This document shows positions 42,302-51,624 of a stretch of 64,000 bases of DNA, in pieces. The notes under the pieces are model-generated. The model was given only the letters and a program-made list of their open reading frames with translations, did no database searches and was not told the origin of the DNA. The first letter of the stretch is position 1, and every line of letters starts with the position of its first letter. The stretch lies in the NCBI RefSeq assembly GCF_014490745.1, contig NZ_LZEU01000001.1, positions 248,001 through 312,000 of the forward strand, written 5' to 3'. Made by a program: the position numbers and the translations under genes. The stretch comes from Pseudomonas alcaligenes. GTDB lineage: Bacteria; Pseudomonadota; Gammaproteobacteria; Pseudomonadales; Pseudomonadaceae.

Positions 42302-43984
42302 TCAGGCCGGGATTTCCTTGTCCAGTTCGTCGATGGTTGTCATGCCCCGCAGGACTTTCTTGAGTCCGTCATAGCGCAACGAGCGCAGTCCCAGGCGTGA
42401 GGCTGTTGCGGAAATTTCCGAGGGCCGGGCGCCGGAAATCACCAGATCCTGAAGTTCGGGCAGGAGCTCTACCACCTCATGGATCGCGATCCGGCCCTTG
42501 TACCCGGTATGTTGGCACTTCTCGCATCCGGTGCCCCGGTAGAAGCTGACCTCGGGGTTGCCCTTGAACTCGAAGTATCGAGAAAGCTCTTCCTGTGAGG
42601 GCGTGTAGGGCGTCCGGCATGCGGGGCAGATGCGGCGGACAATCCTTTGCGCGACGACGCCCAGCAGCGCGGTAGCCAGCCATTCGTCCTGTGCGCCGAG
42701 CTGGCGCAGGCGGATGATCGACTGCATCGTGTTGTTGCCATGAATCGATGCCAGCACCAGATGGCCAGTCAGTGCCGCTTCGAAGCCGATCGTCAGCGTC
42801 TCGTGGTCACGAATCTCGCCGATCAGGATGACGTCCGGATCCTGCCGCACGAAGGCCCGCAACACTTCGACGAAACCGAGGCCAACCCCCCGATTGACCG
42901 CCACCTGGGTCGCGCCGGGCAAGACGTACTCGACCGGCTCCTCGACGGTGAGGATGTTCTGCTGTGTGGCATCCAGGCTGTTGAGGGCCGAAAACAGGGT
43001 GGTGGTCTTGCCGGCACCGGTCGGTCCGACGACCAGGATCAGGCCGGCGCGCCGAGCCAGCATGGTCTCCAGGGTGCGCAGGTTGTCCGCGCCGAAATCG
43101 AGGTCGCGCAGCTTCGGAATATCGCGTCCGGACGAGGTCGCAATGATGCGCAGCACCAGGTTCTCACCGAACAGGCTGGGCACGGATGACACCCTGAACT
43201 CCACCCGCCGGGTCGGCAGATCGATACTGAGGCGCCCATCCTGCGGCAGCCGCCGCTCGGCAATGTCCATCTTGGCCAGCACCTTGATGCGTGCCGCCAC
43301 GCGCTGCTGAACCGTGTGCGCCAGCACGAAACGCGTCGCCATTATCCCGTCGACGCGAAAGCGCACGGCGGCATCGGTTTCCCGGGGCGAGATATGGATA
43401 TCGCTGGCGCGCTCCCTGATCGCCAGGGTTATCAGGGCCTCGGTGAGACGGATGATTTCTGCCGACTTGGCGGCGGCATTGATGTCCTCCTCGGCCTTGC
43501 GCAATTTGTCCGTCTGCAGTGCCGACGACTCGAGGTCAGCAATATCCGTCGCGCTGGGGTAGTTGAGTTGCACCGCTTCAGCGATCACTTCCGGCAGTGC
43601 CACGACGAGGCTGATCGGGGTCTTGATGATCGCCTCGACCCGCGCCACCAGCGCCCTGTCGTCGGGGTTGGCAATGACCACGGTGACCTTGTCGCCGAGC
43701 TGGTAGACCGGCATGACGCACTGGCTTTCCGCGATGTCGCGCGGCAGGCGCGACAGCGCGGAGGGATCCACCAGCGTCGCGCCCAGGTCGATCCAGGTAT
43801 GGCCGAAGCCTTCCGCCCAGGCCATCAGGCATTCCTGTTGCGGCAGCCGATTGACGGCCAGCATATGCCGCACCAGCGGCAGGGCATCTTCTTCGCCACC
43901 CATCAGGCGCCGTACTTCGTCCCGCTCGACCAGGCCGAGTTCCAGCATGCGCACGACGAAGCCGGGGTTAGCAATCGCGCTCAT
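42302..43984 (-). CDS. Orphan GspE/PilB-type secretion ATPase
   Basis: Hexameric ATPase of the type II secretion/type IV pilus family, 560 residues. The N-terminal GspE-N region (about 1-150) has TWIDLGATLVDPSALSRLPR. The core includes SDIHISPRE, Walker A GPTGAGKTT, the Asp box, Walker B DVILIGEIRDHET and the His box HLVLASIHGNN. The zinc site is CPACR and CEKC. No secretin, pseudopilin or membrane partner lies nearby. Instead it is last in an operon with a histidine kinase, a receiver protein and a 64-residue protein. It may power another machine in response to the kinase. Confidence 0.85.
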   Translation of the reverse strand: MSAIANPGFVVRMLELGLVERDEVRRLMGGEEDALPLVRHMLAVNRLPQQECLMAWAEGFGHTWIDLGATLVDPSALSRLPRDIAESQCVMPVYQLGDKVTVVIANPDDRALVARVEAIIKTPISLVVALPEVIAEAVQLNYPSATDIADLESSALQTDKLRKAEEDINAAAKSAEIIRLTEALITLAIRERASDIHISPRETDAAVRFRVDGIMATRFVLAHTVQQRVAARIKVLAKMDIAERRLPQDGRLSIDLPTRRVEFRVSSVPSLFGENLVLRIIATSSGRDIPKLRDLDFGADNLRTLETMLARRAGLILVVGPTGAGKTTTLFSALNSLDATQQNILTVEEPVEYVLPGATQVAVNRGVGLGFVEVLRAFVRQDPDVILIGEIRDHETLTIGFEAALTGHLVLASIHGNNTMQSIIRLRQLGAQDEWLATALLGVVAQRIVRRICPACRTPYTPSQEELSRYFEFKGNPEVSFYRGTGCEKCQHTGYKGRIAIHEVVELLPELQDLVISGARPSEISATASRLGLRSLRYDGLKKVLRGMTTIDELDKEIPA

Positions 43985-44162
43985 TTTTTCCTTGCTCCGG
44001 TGTCGTCTCTGGCGTGGCAGGAGCCGTGCCCCCGCGGCGCCTCCGGGACGCAGCCAGTTTGCGGATCTGCTCCTGGCTCAGGATGTTTCGGTTGGAAGCC
44101 GGCGTTGCCAGGGCCTCGTCCCGCCGAATGTCTTCAAGCATCTGTCCGAGGTCGTATTTCAC
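43968..44162 (-). CDS. Small basic protein between receiver and GspE-like ATPase genes
   Basis: A 64-residue protein (MKYDLGQMLEDIRRDEALAT at the N-terminus, then a basic stretch KLAASRRRRG). Its ATG overlaps the TGA of the response-regulator gene (ATGA) and its end overlaps the ATPase start by 17 nt, so it is embedded in a coupled operon. I know no family. A charged helix followed by a basic, flexible tail suggests an adaptor or peptide partner. Confidence 0.65.
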   Translation of the reverse strand: MKYDLGQMLEDIRRDEALATPASNRNILSQEQIRKLAASRRRRGGTAPATPETTPEQGKNERDC

Positions 44163-44548
44163 GGCGCCAGCCCATCCGCTCGGGAGTCCCAGACCTGCTC
44201 GATCTCGCGGCGCAGATCTGCCAGCGGCAAGTCCTTGCGCAGCTGATAATCCGCCCCGGCATTGAGGCAGTCCTCGACCACTTCGGCCCCAGCCAGGGAG
44301 GACAGCATGATGATCGTCACCTCTTCGGAGCGCGTTCGCAGGGCCTGCAGGGCCGCGCGCCCGTCGAGAACCGGCATGTTGATGTCGAGCAGAACGAGAT
44401 CCGGGTGGTGCTGCTCGAACAGCTCGATGGCCTCCTGGCCGTTACGCGCCTCGGCGACGACATCACAGCCCATGCCGATGAGCATGGTCTTCACGAACAG
44501 GCGGATATGATCCTCGTCGTCCGCTATGAGTGTCCTGACGTTCTTCAT
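44159..44548 (-). CDS. Single-domain response regulator (CheY-like)
   Basis: Receiver-only protein, 129 residues. Acidic pair Asp10-Asp11 (LIADDED), phospho-acceptor Asp55 (LVLLDINMP), then the Ser (MLSSLAG) and Lys (YQLRKDLP) of the active site. There is no output domain, so it must act by protein contact, perhaps on the ATPase encoded two genes downstream. It starts 6 nt after the kinase gene ends. Confidence 0.88.
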   Translation of the reverse strand: MKNVRTLIADDEDHIRLFVKTMLIGMGCDVVAEARNGQEAIELFEQHHPDLVLLDINMPVLDGRAALQALRTRSEEVTIIMLSSLAGAEVVEDCLNAGADYQLRKDLPLADLRREIEQVWDSRADGLAP

Positions 44549-44554
44549 GGTGAA

Positions 44555-46390
44555 TCAGGCCTCCACGGCAGTGCTACGGAAATTCGGCAGAAGTACAACG
44601 AAACGGGCCCCGCCTTCCGGCGGGCTCTCGACGTCGATGTGCCCGCCATGGGCCTCGACGATGCTCTTGACGATCGAAAGGCCCAGGCCTGTGCTTTTTT
44701 CTCCGGCTGTCGGCTTGGCACTCAGCTTCTGGAAGCTTTTGAACAAGTGCTCGCGATCCGCTTCGCTGATGCCCGGCCCCTGATCCTCGACCGCAAACTC
44801 CACGCCATCGTTTCTGTCCGCGACACGCACGGTGACGACCGTGCCGGGCGGAGAGAACTTGATGGCATTGCTGATGAGGTTGTCGATGACCTGGCCGAAG
44901 CGACTCTTGTCCACGGGTAGCGCCGCGATGTCGCTGGCGATGAACTCGATACGGATCTGCTTCTGCTCGGCCTGGGGCAGCAGGTGGGCGAGGCGCTCGC
45001 GGACGAGAGCGGGCAGATCGACCGGCGCCAGCGAGAGGGCAATTTTCCCGGCCTCGATATTGGACACATCCAGCAGGTCGTTGACGAGGTTGAGCAGCTC
45101 GTCGCTGGTGCGGTGAATGACATTGACGAACTGATGCTTCTGCTCCTCCGGCAGCTGCATTTCGAGCATCAGCTGGCTTAGCCCGCGCAAGGAGCTGAGG
45201 GGATTGCGCAGATCGTGGGCGGCAATGCCGAGGTAGCGGTTCTTCTCTTCATTGGCATGCGCCAGAAGCGCATTGACTGCCCGCAGGCGCCGTCCGGCAG
45301 CGGCCCGCCGCATCTGCGCGGCAAAGAGGAAATACAGGGCGATGCCGACGGGAATACCCATGAGCCCCACGAGCGCGCCGATGAGGAGGTAGGCACGGTC
45401 GATTTCGCTCTTCTTGCGGAGACTGCTGAAGACCCCGAGCTGGTAGCCCTGATTGCCCAGCTTGGCCATGCTGAGCAGGATGGGTTTGCCGTTGAGCACC
45501 CAGTGCAGGTCATGCAGCCGACCTTCGTAGCGCGCCAGGTTGATCGTCTGCAGGTGATCCTGGTGGTAATAGCTTTTCAGCAGGTCGTCATCGGGGCGCC
45601 TGGGCGACAGAGGCCCGACATGCTGGAGAACCAGGTCGGGGTCTCCCGACGCCACGATCATGCCGTAGCTATCGATAATGATGAACTGGTAGCCCTCGCG
45701 CGACAGGTGCTCGACAAAACGCTCCACGGGCAGCCGGGCCACGACCACCCCGATTGCTGCGCCTGCGCCGTTGTCGATCCGCGAGCTGAAATTCAGGCCC
45801 AGTTTTCGGGCCGTGCGCCCGACGGAGAACATCGAGCCTTTGGCGTTCTGCATCGCCTCCAGGAAATAGGGGCGATCGCCGGAGTACAGCCCCAGCATGG
45901 AAACCTGTTTTGCCGCATCGCTGCTGGCGATGATGTTGCCGAAGCGATCCTCGACGAAAATCAGGTCATAGCGCAGGTCGTCGACGATCTCCAGCAGACC
46001 CGCACTGGTCGAGCGCACCTGGGCGTCATCCTTGAGCAGCGCAAGACGCTGCGGCAGGGCCAGGTCAGCAAAGTCGTGGCCGAGAGCGCTGTACTTTTCG
46101 GCAATGGCGAGCACGTCGGCGCGCACGGTGAGCAATGCGGTGATCTTGCTCATCTCGAGGAAGTTCTGGCTGGCGATGCGCAATGCCGAGTCGCGGTACT
46201 GGTTCGTTTGCACGGCAAGCTCGGCGACATCAGCCTCCAGCTGGCGCCGGCCATGTAGCCAGGCGAGCACGGCCACGACGGCCAGCCACAGCAGCGCGGA
46301 CGAGATGACTAGGGTGCGCAGGCGAGCCAGGCCGCGCATGAGCTGCGCATCGCCGGAAAACTCGTCATGGTCGAGCGATTTCTGGAGCAT
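44555..46390 (-). CDS. Membrane sensor histidine kinase with periplasmic Cache-like domain
   Basis: Histidine kinase of 611 residues. TM1 is about 28-47 (LVISSALLWLAVVAVLAWL), then a periplasmic sensor of roughly 280 residues resembling dCache. TM2 is about 335-357 (LIGALVGLMGIPVGIALYFL), and the H-box is GIAAHDLRNPLSSLRG. The ATPase domain has N, G1 and G2 boxes (NLISNAIKFSPPG, EDQGPGI, GLGLSIVKSIVEAHGG). It heads the operon kinase, receiver, small protein, GspE-like ATPase. The signal is unknown; Cache domains commonly bind amino or organic acids. The 265 bp upstream show no clear element. Confidence 0.87.
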   Translation of the reverse strand: MLQKSLDHDEFSGDAQLMRGLARLRTLVISSALLWLAVVAVLAWLHGRRQLEADVAELAVQTNQYRDSALRIASQNFLEMSKITALLTVRADVLAIAEKYSALGHDFADLALPQRLALLKDDAQVRSTSAGLLEIVDDLRYDLIFVEDRFGNIIASSDAAKQVSMLGLYSGDRPYFLEAMQNAKGSMFSVGRTARKLGLNFSSRIDNGAGAAIGVVVARLPVERFVEHLSREGYQFIIIDSYGMIVASGDPDLVLQHVGPLSPRRPDDDLLKSYYHQDHLQTINLARYEGRLHDLHWVLNGKPILLSMAKLGNQGYQLGVFSSLRKKSEIDRAYLLIGALVGLMGIPVGIALYFLFAAQMRRAAAGRRLRAVNALLAHANEEKNRYLGIAAHDLRNPLSSLRGLSQLMLEMQLPEEQKHQFVNVIHRTSDELLNLVNDLLDVSNIEAGKIALSLAPVDLPALVRERLAHLLPQAEQKQIRIEFIASDIAALPVDKSRFGQVIDNLISNAIKFSPPGTVVTVRVADRNDGVEFAVEDQGPGISEADREHLFKSFQKLSAKPTAGEKSTGLGLSIVKSIVEAHGGHIDVESPPEGGARFVVLLPNFRSTAVEA

Positions 46391-46613
46391 CCAAAGAGCC
46401 GCCGAATCCAGGCTTACGGGGGTGCTACGGCTGCACCTGTCCGGCCCGGGCGGAAACCTTCGCCAAACAACTGTTCACTGCGGCGGGGGAGCGTTTCTCT
46501 GGGGCCTTCATCAATCTAGTAGACGCTGGACAAAACACCGCACTCGGCCGCGCGGCCCTGCCCGTCATATCGCTGAGGCCGGCTATCCCGCCCGGCCTCT
46601 GCAGGCCCATAGC

Positions 46614-46641
46614 AAGAAGCCCGGCATTGGCCGGGCTTCTT
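46614..46641 (-). terminator. Hairpin after sbp
   Basis: Perfect stem AAGAAGCCCGGC / GCCGGGCTTCTT with a 4-nt loop, 15 nt beyond the sbp stop. The downstream T-run is poor. Confidence 0.65.
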
Positions 46642-46655
46642 GGGTTTCGGGGGCC

Positions 46656-47651
46656 TTACTGCGCGGTATAGATCTGGTCGAACACCCCACCATCCTTGAA
46701 GTGGGTACTCTGGATCTGCGGCCAGTCGCCGAAGGTCTTCACCACGTTGAAGAAGGTGACCTTGGGGAAGCGGTCGGCGAACTCGGCGAGGATCGCCGGG
46801 TTGCGCGGGCGCAGGTAGTTGTTGGCAGCGATGCGCTGGCCTTCGTCCGACCACAGGTACTTCAGGTAGGCTTCGGCCTCCTTGCGGGTGCCCTTCTTGT
46901 CGACCACCTTGTCGACCACCGCAACCGGTGGCTCGGCCTCGGCGGAGACGCTCGGATAGACCACTTCGAAGCTGCCGCGGCCGAATTCGCGGGCGATCAT
47001 CTCGGCCTCGTTCTCGAAGGTCACCAGCACGTCGCCGATCTGGTTCTGGATAAAGGTGGTAGTGGCGGCGCGGCCACCGGTGTCGAGCACCGGTGCCTGC
47101 TTGAACAGCTTGCCGACGAAGTCCTTGGCGGCCTTCTCGTCGCCACCCTTCTCCAGCACGTAGCCCCAGGCCGACAGGTAGGTGTAGCGGCCGTTACCCG
47201 AGGTCTTCGGGTTGGGCACGACCACCTGCACGCCGCTCTTGAGCAGATCCGGCCAGTCCTTCAGGCCCTTGGGGTTGCCCTTGCGCACGATGAACACGGT
47301 GGCCGAGGTGAACGGCGCACTGTTATCTGGCAGGCGGGCGGCCCAGTCTTTCGGCACCAGGCCGCCGTTGTCGGCGAGGGCGTTGATGTCGGTGGCCATG
47401 TTCATGGTGATCACGTCGGCGGGCAGGCCGTCGATCACCGCGCGTGCCTGCTTGCTCGAGCCGCCGTGGGACATCTGGATCTGCAGTGGCGCGCCGCCTT
47501 CGGCCTGCCAGTGTTTCTGGAAGGCGGCGTTGTAGTCCTTGTAGAAGTCGCGCATCACGTCGTAGGAGACATTCAGCAGGCTTGCCGCCTGGGCGTTGGA
47601 GGCCAGCAGCAGGCCGGCGGCCAGCAGGGAGGAGGGCAGTAGGCGTTTCAT
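46656..47651 (-). CDS. sbp: Sulfate-binding protein Sbp
   Basis: Periplasmic sulfate/thiosulfate-binding protein, 331 residues, signal peptide about 22 residues (ending SNAQA), mature start ASLLNVSYDVMRDFYKDYNA. Family stretches are QMSHGGSSKQARAVIDGLPA, VPNPKTSGNGRYTYLSAWGY and FENEAEMIA. It contains no cysteine and a few methionines. It is transcribed divergently from lsfA-ssu across an AT-rich 237-bp region, which fits joint induction by sulfate limitation. Permease and ATPase genes (cysTWA) are not in the window. Confidence 0.92.
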   Translation of the reverse strand: MKRLLPSSLLAAGLLLASNAQAASLLNVSYDVMRDFYKDYNAAFQKHWQAEGGAPLQIQMSHGGSSKQARAVIDGLPADVITMNMATDINALADNGGLVPKDWAARLPDNSAPFTSATVFIVRKGNPKGLKDWPDLLKSGVQVVVPNPKTSGNGRYTYLSAWGYVLEKGGDEKAAKDFVGKLFKQAPVLDTGGRAATTTFIQNQIGDVLVTFENEAEMIAREFGRGSFEVVYPSVSAEAEPPVAVVDKVVDKKGTRKEAEAYLKYLWSDEGQRIAANNYLRPRNPAILAEFADRFPKVTFFNVVKTFGDWPQIQSTHFKDGGVFDQIYTAQ

Positions 47652-47888
47652 CGGGCGTCCTTGGGATGGTTGATCGGAGCGACTATAGAAGGCCGTTTTT
47701 ATTCTTTGAAGGAATTATTAGTTCAGTACTTATTCCATCGGTCAGGTTTTTCTGCGGGTACCGATTCCGGCGGCGGACGCCTCGCATAGATCGTAAAGTT
47801 ATAAATAAATTGTTATTTATTCTTTTTATTTTGCATCGCTTCTAAGCATAGTGGGCCCCACGCAACGAACCGCTAAAGGAGCAGCAGC
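47652..47888. promoter_or_regulatory. Divergent control region, sbp / lsfA-ssu operon
   Basis: AT-rich blocks at 47697-47740 (GGAATTATTAG, TTATTCCATCGG) and 47786-47828. The second (ATAGATCGTAAA, then ATAAATAAATTGTTATTTATT) parallels 37982-38019 upstream of the serine hydrolase. These are candidate CysB or CysB-like sites; the regulator is inferred. Confidence 0.5.
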
Positions 47889-48527
47889 ATGAGCATTCGC
47901 CTGGGCGACATCGCCCCCGACTTCGAGCAGGACTCCAGTGAGGGCCGCATCCGCTTCCACGAGTGGCTGGGCAACAGCTGGGGCGTGCTGTTCTCCCACC
48001 CGGCCGACTTCACCCCGGTATGCACCACCGAGCTGGGCTTCACCGCCAAGCTCAAGGATGACTTCGCCAAGCGCGGGGTCAAGGCCATCGCCCTGTCGGT
48101 CGACCCGGTCGACTCGCACCTGCGCTGGATCGACGATATCAACGAAACCCAGAGCACCCGGGTCAACTTCCCGATCATCGCCGACGCCGATCGCAAGGTC
48201 TCCGACCTCTACGACCTGATCCACCCCAACGCCAACGACACCCTGACCGTGCGCTCGCTGTTCATCATCGACCCGAACAAGAAGGTGCGCCTGATCATCA
48301 CCTACCCGGCCAGCACCGGGCGCAACTTCAACGAGATCCTGCGGGTGATCGACTCCCTGCAGCTGACCGACAGCCACAAGGTCGCCACCCCGGCCAACTG
48401 GGTGGATGGCGATGAAGTGGTGATCGTGCCGTCGCTGAAGGACGAGGACGAGATCAGGCAGCGCTTCCCGCTGGGCTACCGTGCGGTCAAACCCTACCTG
48501 CGCCTGACCCCGCAGCCGAACAAGTAA
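47889..48527 (+). CDS. lsfA: 1-Cys peroxiredoxin LsfA
   Basis: Peroxiredoxin of the Prx6/1-Cys group, 212 residues. Peroxidatic Cys45 is in TPVCTTELG, followed by Prx6-type features (LSVDPVDSHLRWI, FPIIADADRKVSDLYDLIHP, VDGDEVVIVP). Cys45 is the only sulfur residue beyond Met1. LsfA is known as a sulfate-starvation-induced protein and protects the oxygenase-rich desulfonation pathway from peroxide. It leads the lsfA-ssuEADCBF gene run; ssuE follows after 9 nt. Confidence 0.92.
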   Translation: MSIRLGDIAPDFEQDSSEGRIRFHEWLGNSWGVLFSHPADFTPVCTTELGFTAKLKDDFAKRGVKAIALSVDPVDSHLRWIDDINETQSTRVNFPIIADADRKVSDLYDLIHPNANDTLTVRSLFIIDPNKKVRLIITYPASTGRNFNEILRVIDSLQLTDSHKVATPANWVDGDEVVIVPSLKDEDEIRQRFPLGYRAVKPYLRLTPQPNK

Positions 48528-48536
48528 GGGCCGGTC

Positions 48537-49130
48537 ATGCATGTAGTCCTGCTGTCCGGCAGCCCCTCGGAGCGTTCGCGCACCGAAGTGCTGCTGGAAC
48601 ATGTCAGCCAGCGCCTGCGCGAGCACCAGGTCGAAGTGACCCTGCTGCGGGTGCGCGACTTCCCGGCTGACGACCTGCTGTTTGCCCGTTTCGAAAGTGC
48701 GGCGGTGCAGCAGTTGCAAGCGGTGGTGGCCAGTGCCGACGGCCTGGTGGTGGCGACGCCGGTGTACAAGGCGTCGATCACCGGCGCGTTGAAGGTGCTG
48801 CTCGACCTGCTGCCGGAGCGTGCCCTGGCGCACAAGGTGATCCTGCCGCTGGCCAGTGGTGGCAGCCCGGCACACCTGCTGGCCGTGGACTACGCGCTGA
48901 AGCCGGTACTGGCGGCACTCAAGGCCCAGGAAATGCTGGCCGGGGTGTTCGCCGTGGATAAACAAATCGCTTATGCGCAAGGCGACCAGCCAGCGCAACT
49001 GGACAGCGAGCTGGTCGAGCGCCTGGACGAGTCGGTGGAGCACCTGCTCGCCGCCCTGGCCCGTCGCCCGCAACCGCTCGACCCGCAGTTGCTGAACGAC
49101 CGGCTGGTGAATGCCCGCTGGAGTATTTGA
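48537..49130 (+). CDS. ssuE: NAD(P)H:FMN reductase SsuE
   Basis: Supplies reduced FMN to the monooxygenase SsuD, and probably to the SsuD-like enzyme at 19993-21156. 197 residues, flavodoxin-like fold: FMN loop [40 protein letters not shown], and the SsuE-specific [20 protein letters not shown], which carries the pi-helix region. One internal methionine, no cysteine. Confidence 0.92.
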   Translation: MHVVLLSGSPSERSRTEVLLEHVSQRLREHQVEVTLLRVRDFPADDLLFARFESAAVQQLQAVVASADGLVVATPVYKASITGALKVLLDLLPERALAHKVILPLASGGSPAHLLAVDYALKPVLAALKAQEMLAGVFAVDKQIAYAQGDQPAQLDSELVERLDESVEHLLAALARRPQPLDPQLLNDRLVNARWSI

Positions 49131-49220
49131 ACCAACGCGGTACCCGTAATACCCCGCCTTACTCGCCCGCCAACGGGCAAGCAGGTAGCCAACCAAGAAA
49201 CCACAGCAAAGGAGAGCGCC

Positions 49221-50183
49221 ATGCGCACCATTACTTTGCGTCGGAGCCTGGTCGCCCTGTTTGCCGCGGCCATCTCGTTCGGCGCCATCACTCAAGCTCA
49301 AGCCGAGACCCTGCGTATCGGTTACCAGAAATACGGCACCCTGGTGCTGCTCAAGGCCAAGGGCACGCTGGAGAAGCGTCTGGCCGAGCAGGGCGTGGAT
49401 GTGAAATGGACTGAGTTCCCGGGCGGCCCGCAGCTGCTCGAAGGCCTCAACGTCGGCTCGGTGGACTTTGGCGTGACGGGCGAAACCCCGCCGGTATTCG
49501 CCCAGGCCGCCGGTGCCGACCTGCTCTATGTGGCCCATGAGCCGCCAGCCCCCACCGGCGAGGCGATCCTGGTGCCGAAGACTTCGTCGATCAAATCGGT
49601 GGCTGAGCTCAAGGGCAAGAAAGTCGCCCTGAACAAGGGCTCCAACGTGCACTACCTGCTGGTGCGCGCCCTGGAAGATGCCGGCCTGAAATACAGCGAC
49701 ATCCAGCCCGTGTACCTGCCGCCTGCCGATGCCCGCGCCGCTTTCGAGCGTGGCAGCGTCGATGCCTGGGTGATCTGGGATCCCTTCCAGTCCGCCGCCG
49801 AACACCAGCTGCAGGCGCGCAGCCTGCGTGATGGCTCGGGCCTGGTCGACAACCACCAGTTCTACCTGGCCACCCGCACCTACGCCGGCAAGAACCCGCA
49901 GGTGATCAACGTGCTGATCGAGGAAATCCGCGGGGTTGGTGAATGGGTGAAAGGCAACGTCGACGAAGCCACCGCCCAGGTCGCGCCGCTGATCGGCCTG
50001 TCGCCGGAAATCACCCGCCAGGCCGTCGAGCGCCAGGGCTACGGCGCGCAGCTGATCACCCCGGACGTGGTCGCTGCCCAGCAGAAGATCGCCGACACCT
50101 TCACCGACCTCAAGCTGATCCCCAAGAAGCTCAGCATCAAGGACGTGATCTGGACGCCGCCAGCCAAGCTGGCCCAGCAGTAA
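49221..50183 (+). CDS. ssuA: Alkanesulfonate-binding protein SsuA
   Basis: Periplasmic binding protein, 320 residues, signal peptide about 28 residues (ending TQAQA), mature start ETLRIGYQKYGTLVLLKAKG. Family stretches are VGSVDFGVTGETPPVFAQAA and LNKGSNVHYLLVRALEDAGL. There is no Met or Cys beyond Met1. Start ATG 49221 has AAAGGAGAG upstream. A palindromic repeat module separates it from ssuD. Confidence 0.92.
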   Translation: MRTITLRRSLVALFAAAISFGAITQAQAETLRIGYQKYGTLVLLKAKGTLEKRLAEQGVDVKWTEFPGGPQLLEGLNVGSVDFGVTGETPPVFAQAAGADLLYVAHEPPAPTGEAILVPKTSSIKSVAELKGKKVALNKGSNVHYLLVRALEDAGLKYSDIQPVYLPPADARAAFERGSVDAWVIWDPFQSAAEHQLQARSLRDGSGLVDNHQFYLATRTYAGKNPQVINVLIEEIRGVGEWVKGNVDEATAQVAPLIGLSPEITRQAVERQGYGAQLITPDVVAAQQKIADTFTDLKLIPKKLSIKDVIWTPPAKLAQQ

Positions 50184-50191
50184 AGCCTGCC

Positions 50192-50296
50192 CCTTCTCCC
50201 ACCGGGAGAAGGTGGCGCGTAGCGCCGGATGAGGGGGCTGGCAATTGTGCTGCGCTCTCTACCCTCACCCCCGCCCCTCTCCCATAGGGAGAGGGG
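50192..50296. repeat. Palindromic repeat module between ssuA and ssuD
   Basis: Two hairpins: CCTTCTCCC-N3-GGGAGAAGG (50192-50212) and CCCCTCTCCC-N3-GGGAGAGGGG (50274-50296), with GATGAGGGGG and CCCTCACCCCC between them also able to pair. It resembles the widespread CCCTCACCCCxxCCCTCTCCC repeats of proteobacteria. A related module lies at 51478-51570. Confidence 0.7.
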
Positions 50297-50320
50297 AGTA
50301 AAAAGAAAGGAGACCACTCC

Positions 50321-51469
50321 ATGAGTCTGAACATTTTCTGGTTCCTGCCCACCCACGGCGACGGCAAGTACCTCGGCACCAGCGAAGGCGCCCGCGCCGT
50401 CGACCACGGCTACCTGCAGCAGATCGCCCAGGCCGCCGACCGCCTCGGTTTTGGCGGTGTGCTGATTCCCACCGGGCGCTCCTGCGAGGACTCCTGGCTG
50501 GTGGCCGCTTCGCTGATCCCGGTGACGCAACGCCTGAAATTCCTGGTCGCCCTGCGCCCCGGGATCATTTCCCCGACGGTCGCCGCGCGCCAGGCCGCGA
50601 CCCTGGATCGCCTGTCCAACGGCCGCGCGCTGTTCAACCTGGTAACCGGTGGTGATCCTGACGAACTGGCCGGCGATGGCCTCAACCTCTCCCACGCCGA
50701 ACGCTACGAAGCCTCGGTGGAGTTCACCCGCATCTGGCGCCGCGTGCTCGAAGGCGAAGTGGTCGACTACGACGGCAAGCATATCCAGGTGAAGGGTGCC
50801 AAATTGCTCTACCCACCGATCCAGCAGCCGCGTCCGCCGCTGTATTTCGGTGGCTCCTCGGATGCCGCGCAAGACCTCGCTGCCGAGCAGGTCGAGCTGT
50901 ACCTGACCTGGGGCGAGCCGCCCGCTGCAGTGGCCGAGAAGATCGCCCAGGTGCGCGCGAAAGCCGCTGCCCAGGGCCGCGCAGTGCGCTTCGGCATCCG
51001 CCTGCACGTGATAGTGCGCGAGACCAACGCAGAGGCCTGGGCCGCCGCCGACAAGCTGATTTCCCATGTCGACGACGACACCATCGCCCGCGCCCAGGCT
51101 TCCCTGGCGCGCTTCGACTCGGTCGGCCAGCAGCGCATGGCCGCCTTGCACGGCGGCAGCAAGGACAACCTGGAAGTCAGCCCCAACCTCTGGGCCGGGG
51201 TCGGCCTGGTGCGTGGCGGCGCGGGTACCGCGCTGGTCGGCGATGGCCCGACCGTGGCCGCGCGGGTCAAGGAATACGCCGACCTCGGCATCGACACCTT
51301 CATCTTCTCCGGCTACCCGCACCTGGAAGAGTCGTACCGGGTCGCCGAGCTGCTGTTCCCGCACCTGGACGTCAACCGTCCGCAGGTGCCGGAAGGCCGC
51401 GGCTATGTCAGTCCGTTCGGCGAGATGGTGGCCAACGACATTCTGCCTAGGGCCGCTTCGGCGAGTTGA
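50321..51469 (+). CDS. ssuD: FMNH2-dependent alkanesulfonate monooxygenase SsuD
   Basis: Cleaves C1-C14 alkanesulfonates to aldehyde and sulfite using FMNH2 from SsuE. 382 residues of the luciferase-like fold: [20 protein letters not shown] at the N-terminus, [50 protein letters not shown], and [20 protein letters not shown]. Start ATG 50321 has AAAGGAG upstream. It is separated from ssuA and ssuC by repeat modules. Confidence 0.94.
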   Translation: MSLNIFWFLPTHGDGKYLGTSEGARAVDHGYLQQIAQAADRLGFGGVLIPTGRSCEDSWLVAASLIPVTQRLKFLVALRPGIISPTVAARQAATLDRLSNGRALFNLVTGGDPDELAGDGLNLSHAERYEASVEFTRIWRRVLEGEVVDYDGKHIQVKGAKLLYPPIQQPRPPLYFGGSSDAAQDLAAEQVELYLTWGEPPAAVAEKIAQVRAKAAAQGRAVRFGIRLHVIVRETNAEAWAAADKLISHVDDDTIARAQASLARFDSVGQQRMAALHGGSKDNLEVSPNLWAGVGLVRGGAGTALVGDGPTVAARVKEYADLGIDTFIFSGYPHLEESYRVAELLFPHLDVNRPQVPEGRGYVSPFGEMVANDILPRAASAS

Positions 51470-51477
51470 CCCATAGA

Positions 51478-51570
51478 CCCTCACCCCAGCCCTCTCCCAA
51501 GGGGAGAGGGAGTGATCCGCGCGGCGCCCAGATTCCCCTCTCCCCCTGGGAGAGGGGCCAGGGGTGAGGG
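51478..51570. repeat. Palindromic repeat module between ssuD and ssuC
   Basis: Outer arms CCCTCACCCC and GGGGTGAGGG pair perfectly. Inside are CCTCTCCC / GGGGAGAGG and CCCCTCTCCC / GGGAGAGGGG hairpins. Same family as 50192-50296. Confidence 0.75.
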
Positions 51571-51624
51571 AAGTTGACCAGGCGAGAGCCTGACGTATCA
51601 CGAATATAAAAAGGAGCGTTGAGC

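Noticed and set aside
42302..43984. Assigning the GspE-like gene to a type II secretion or pilus operon
   Set aside because: No other component of such systems occurs in the window; neighbours are signalling genes.
47826..49856. Long minus-strand open frame of about 676 codons
   Set aside because: Antisense to lsfA, ssuE and ssuA, all with full family motifs; no coding features of its own.
50237..50256. Possible -24/-12 element (TGGCA...CTGC) upstream of ssuD
   Set aside because: GG-N10-GC spacing is present but the -12 part is CTGC, and the site lies inside a dispersed palindromic repeat, so chance is likelier.
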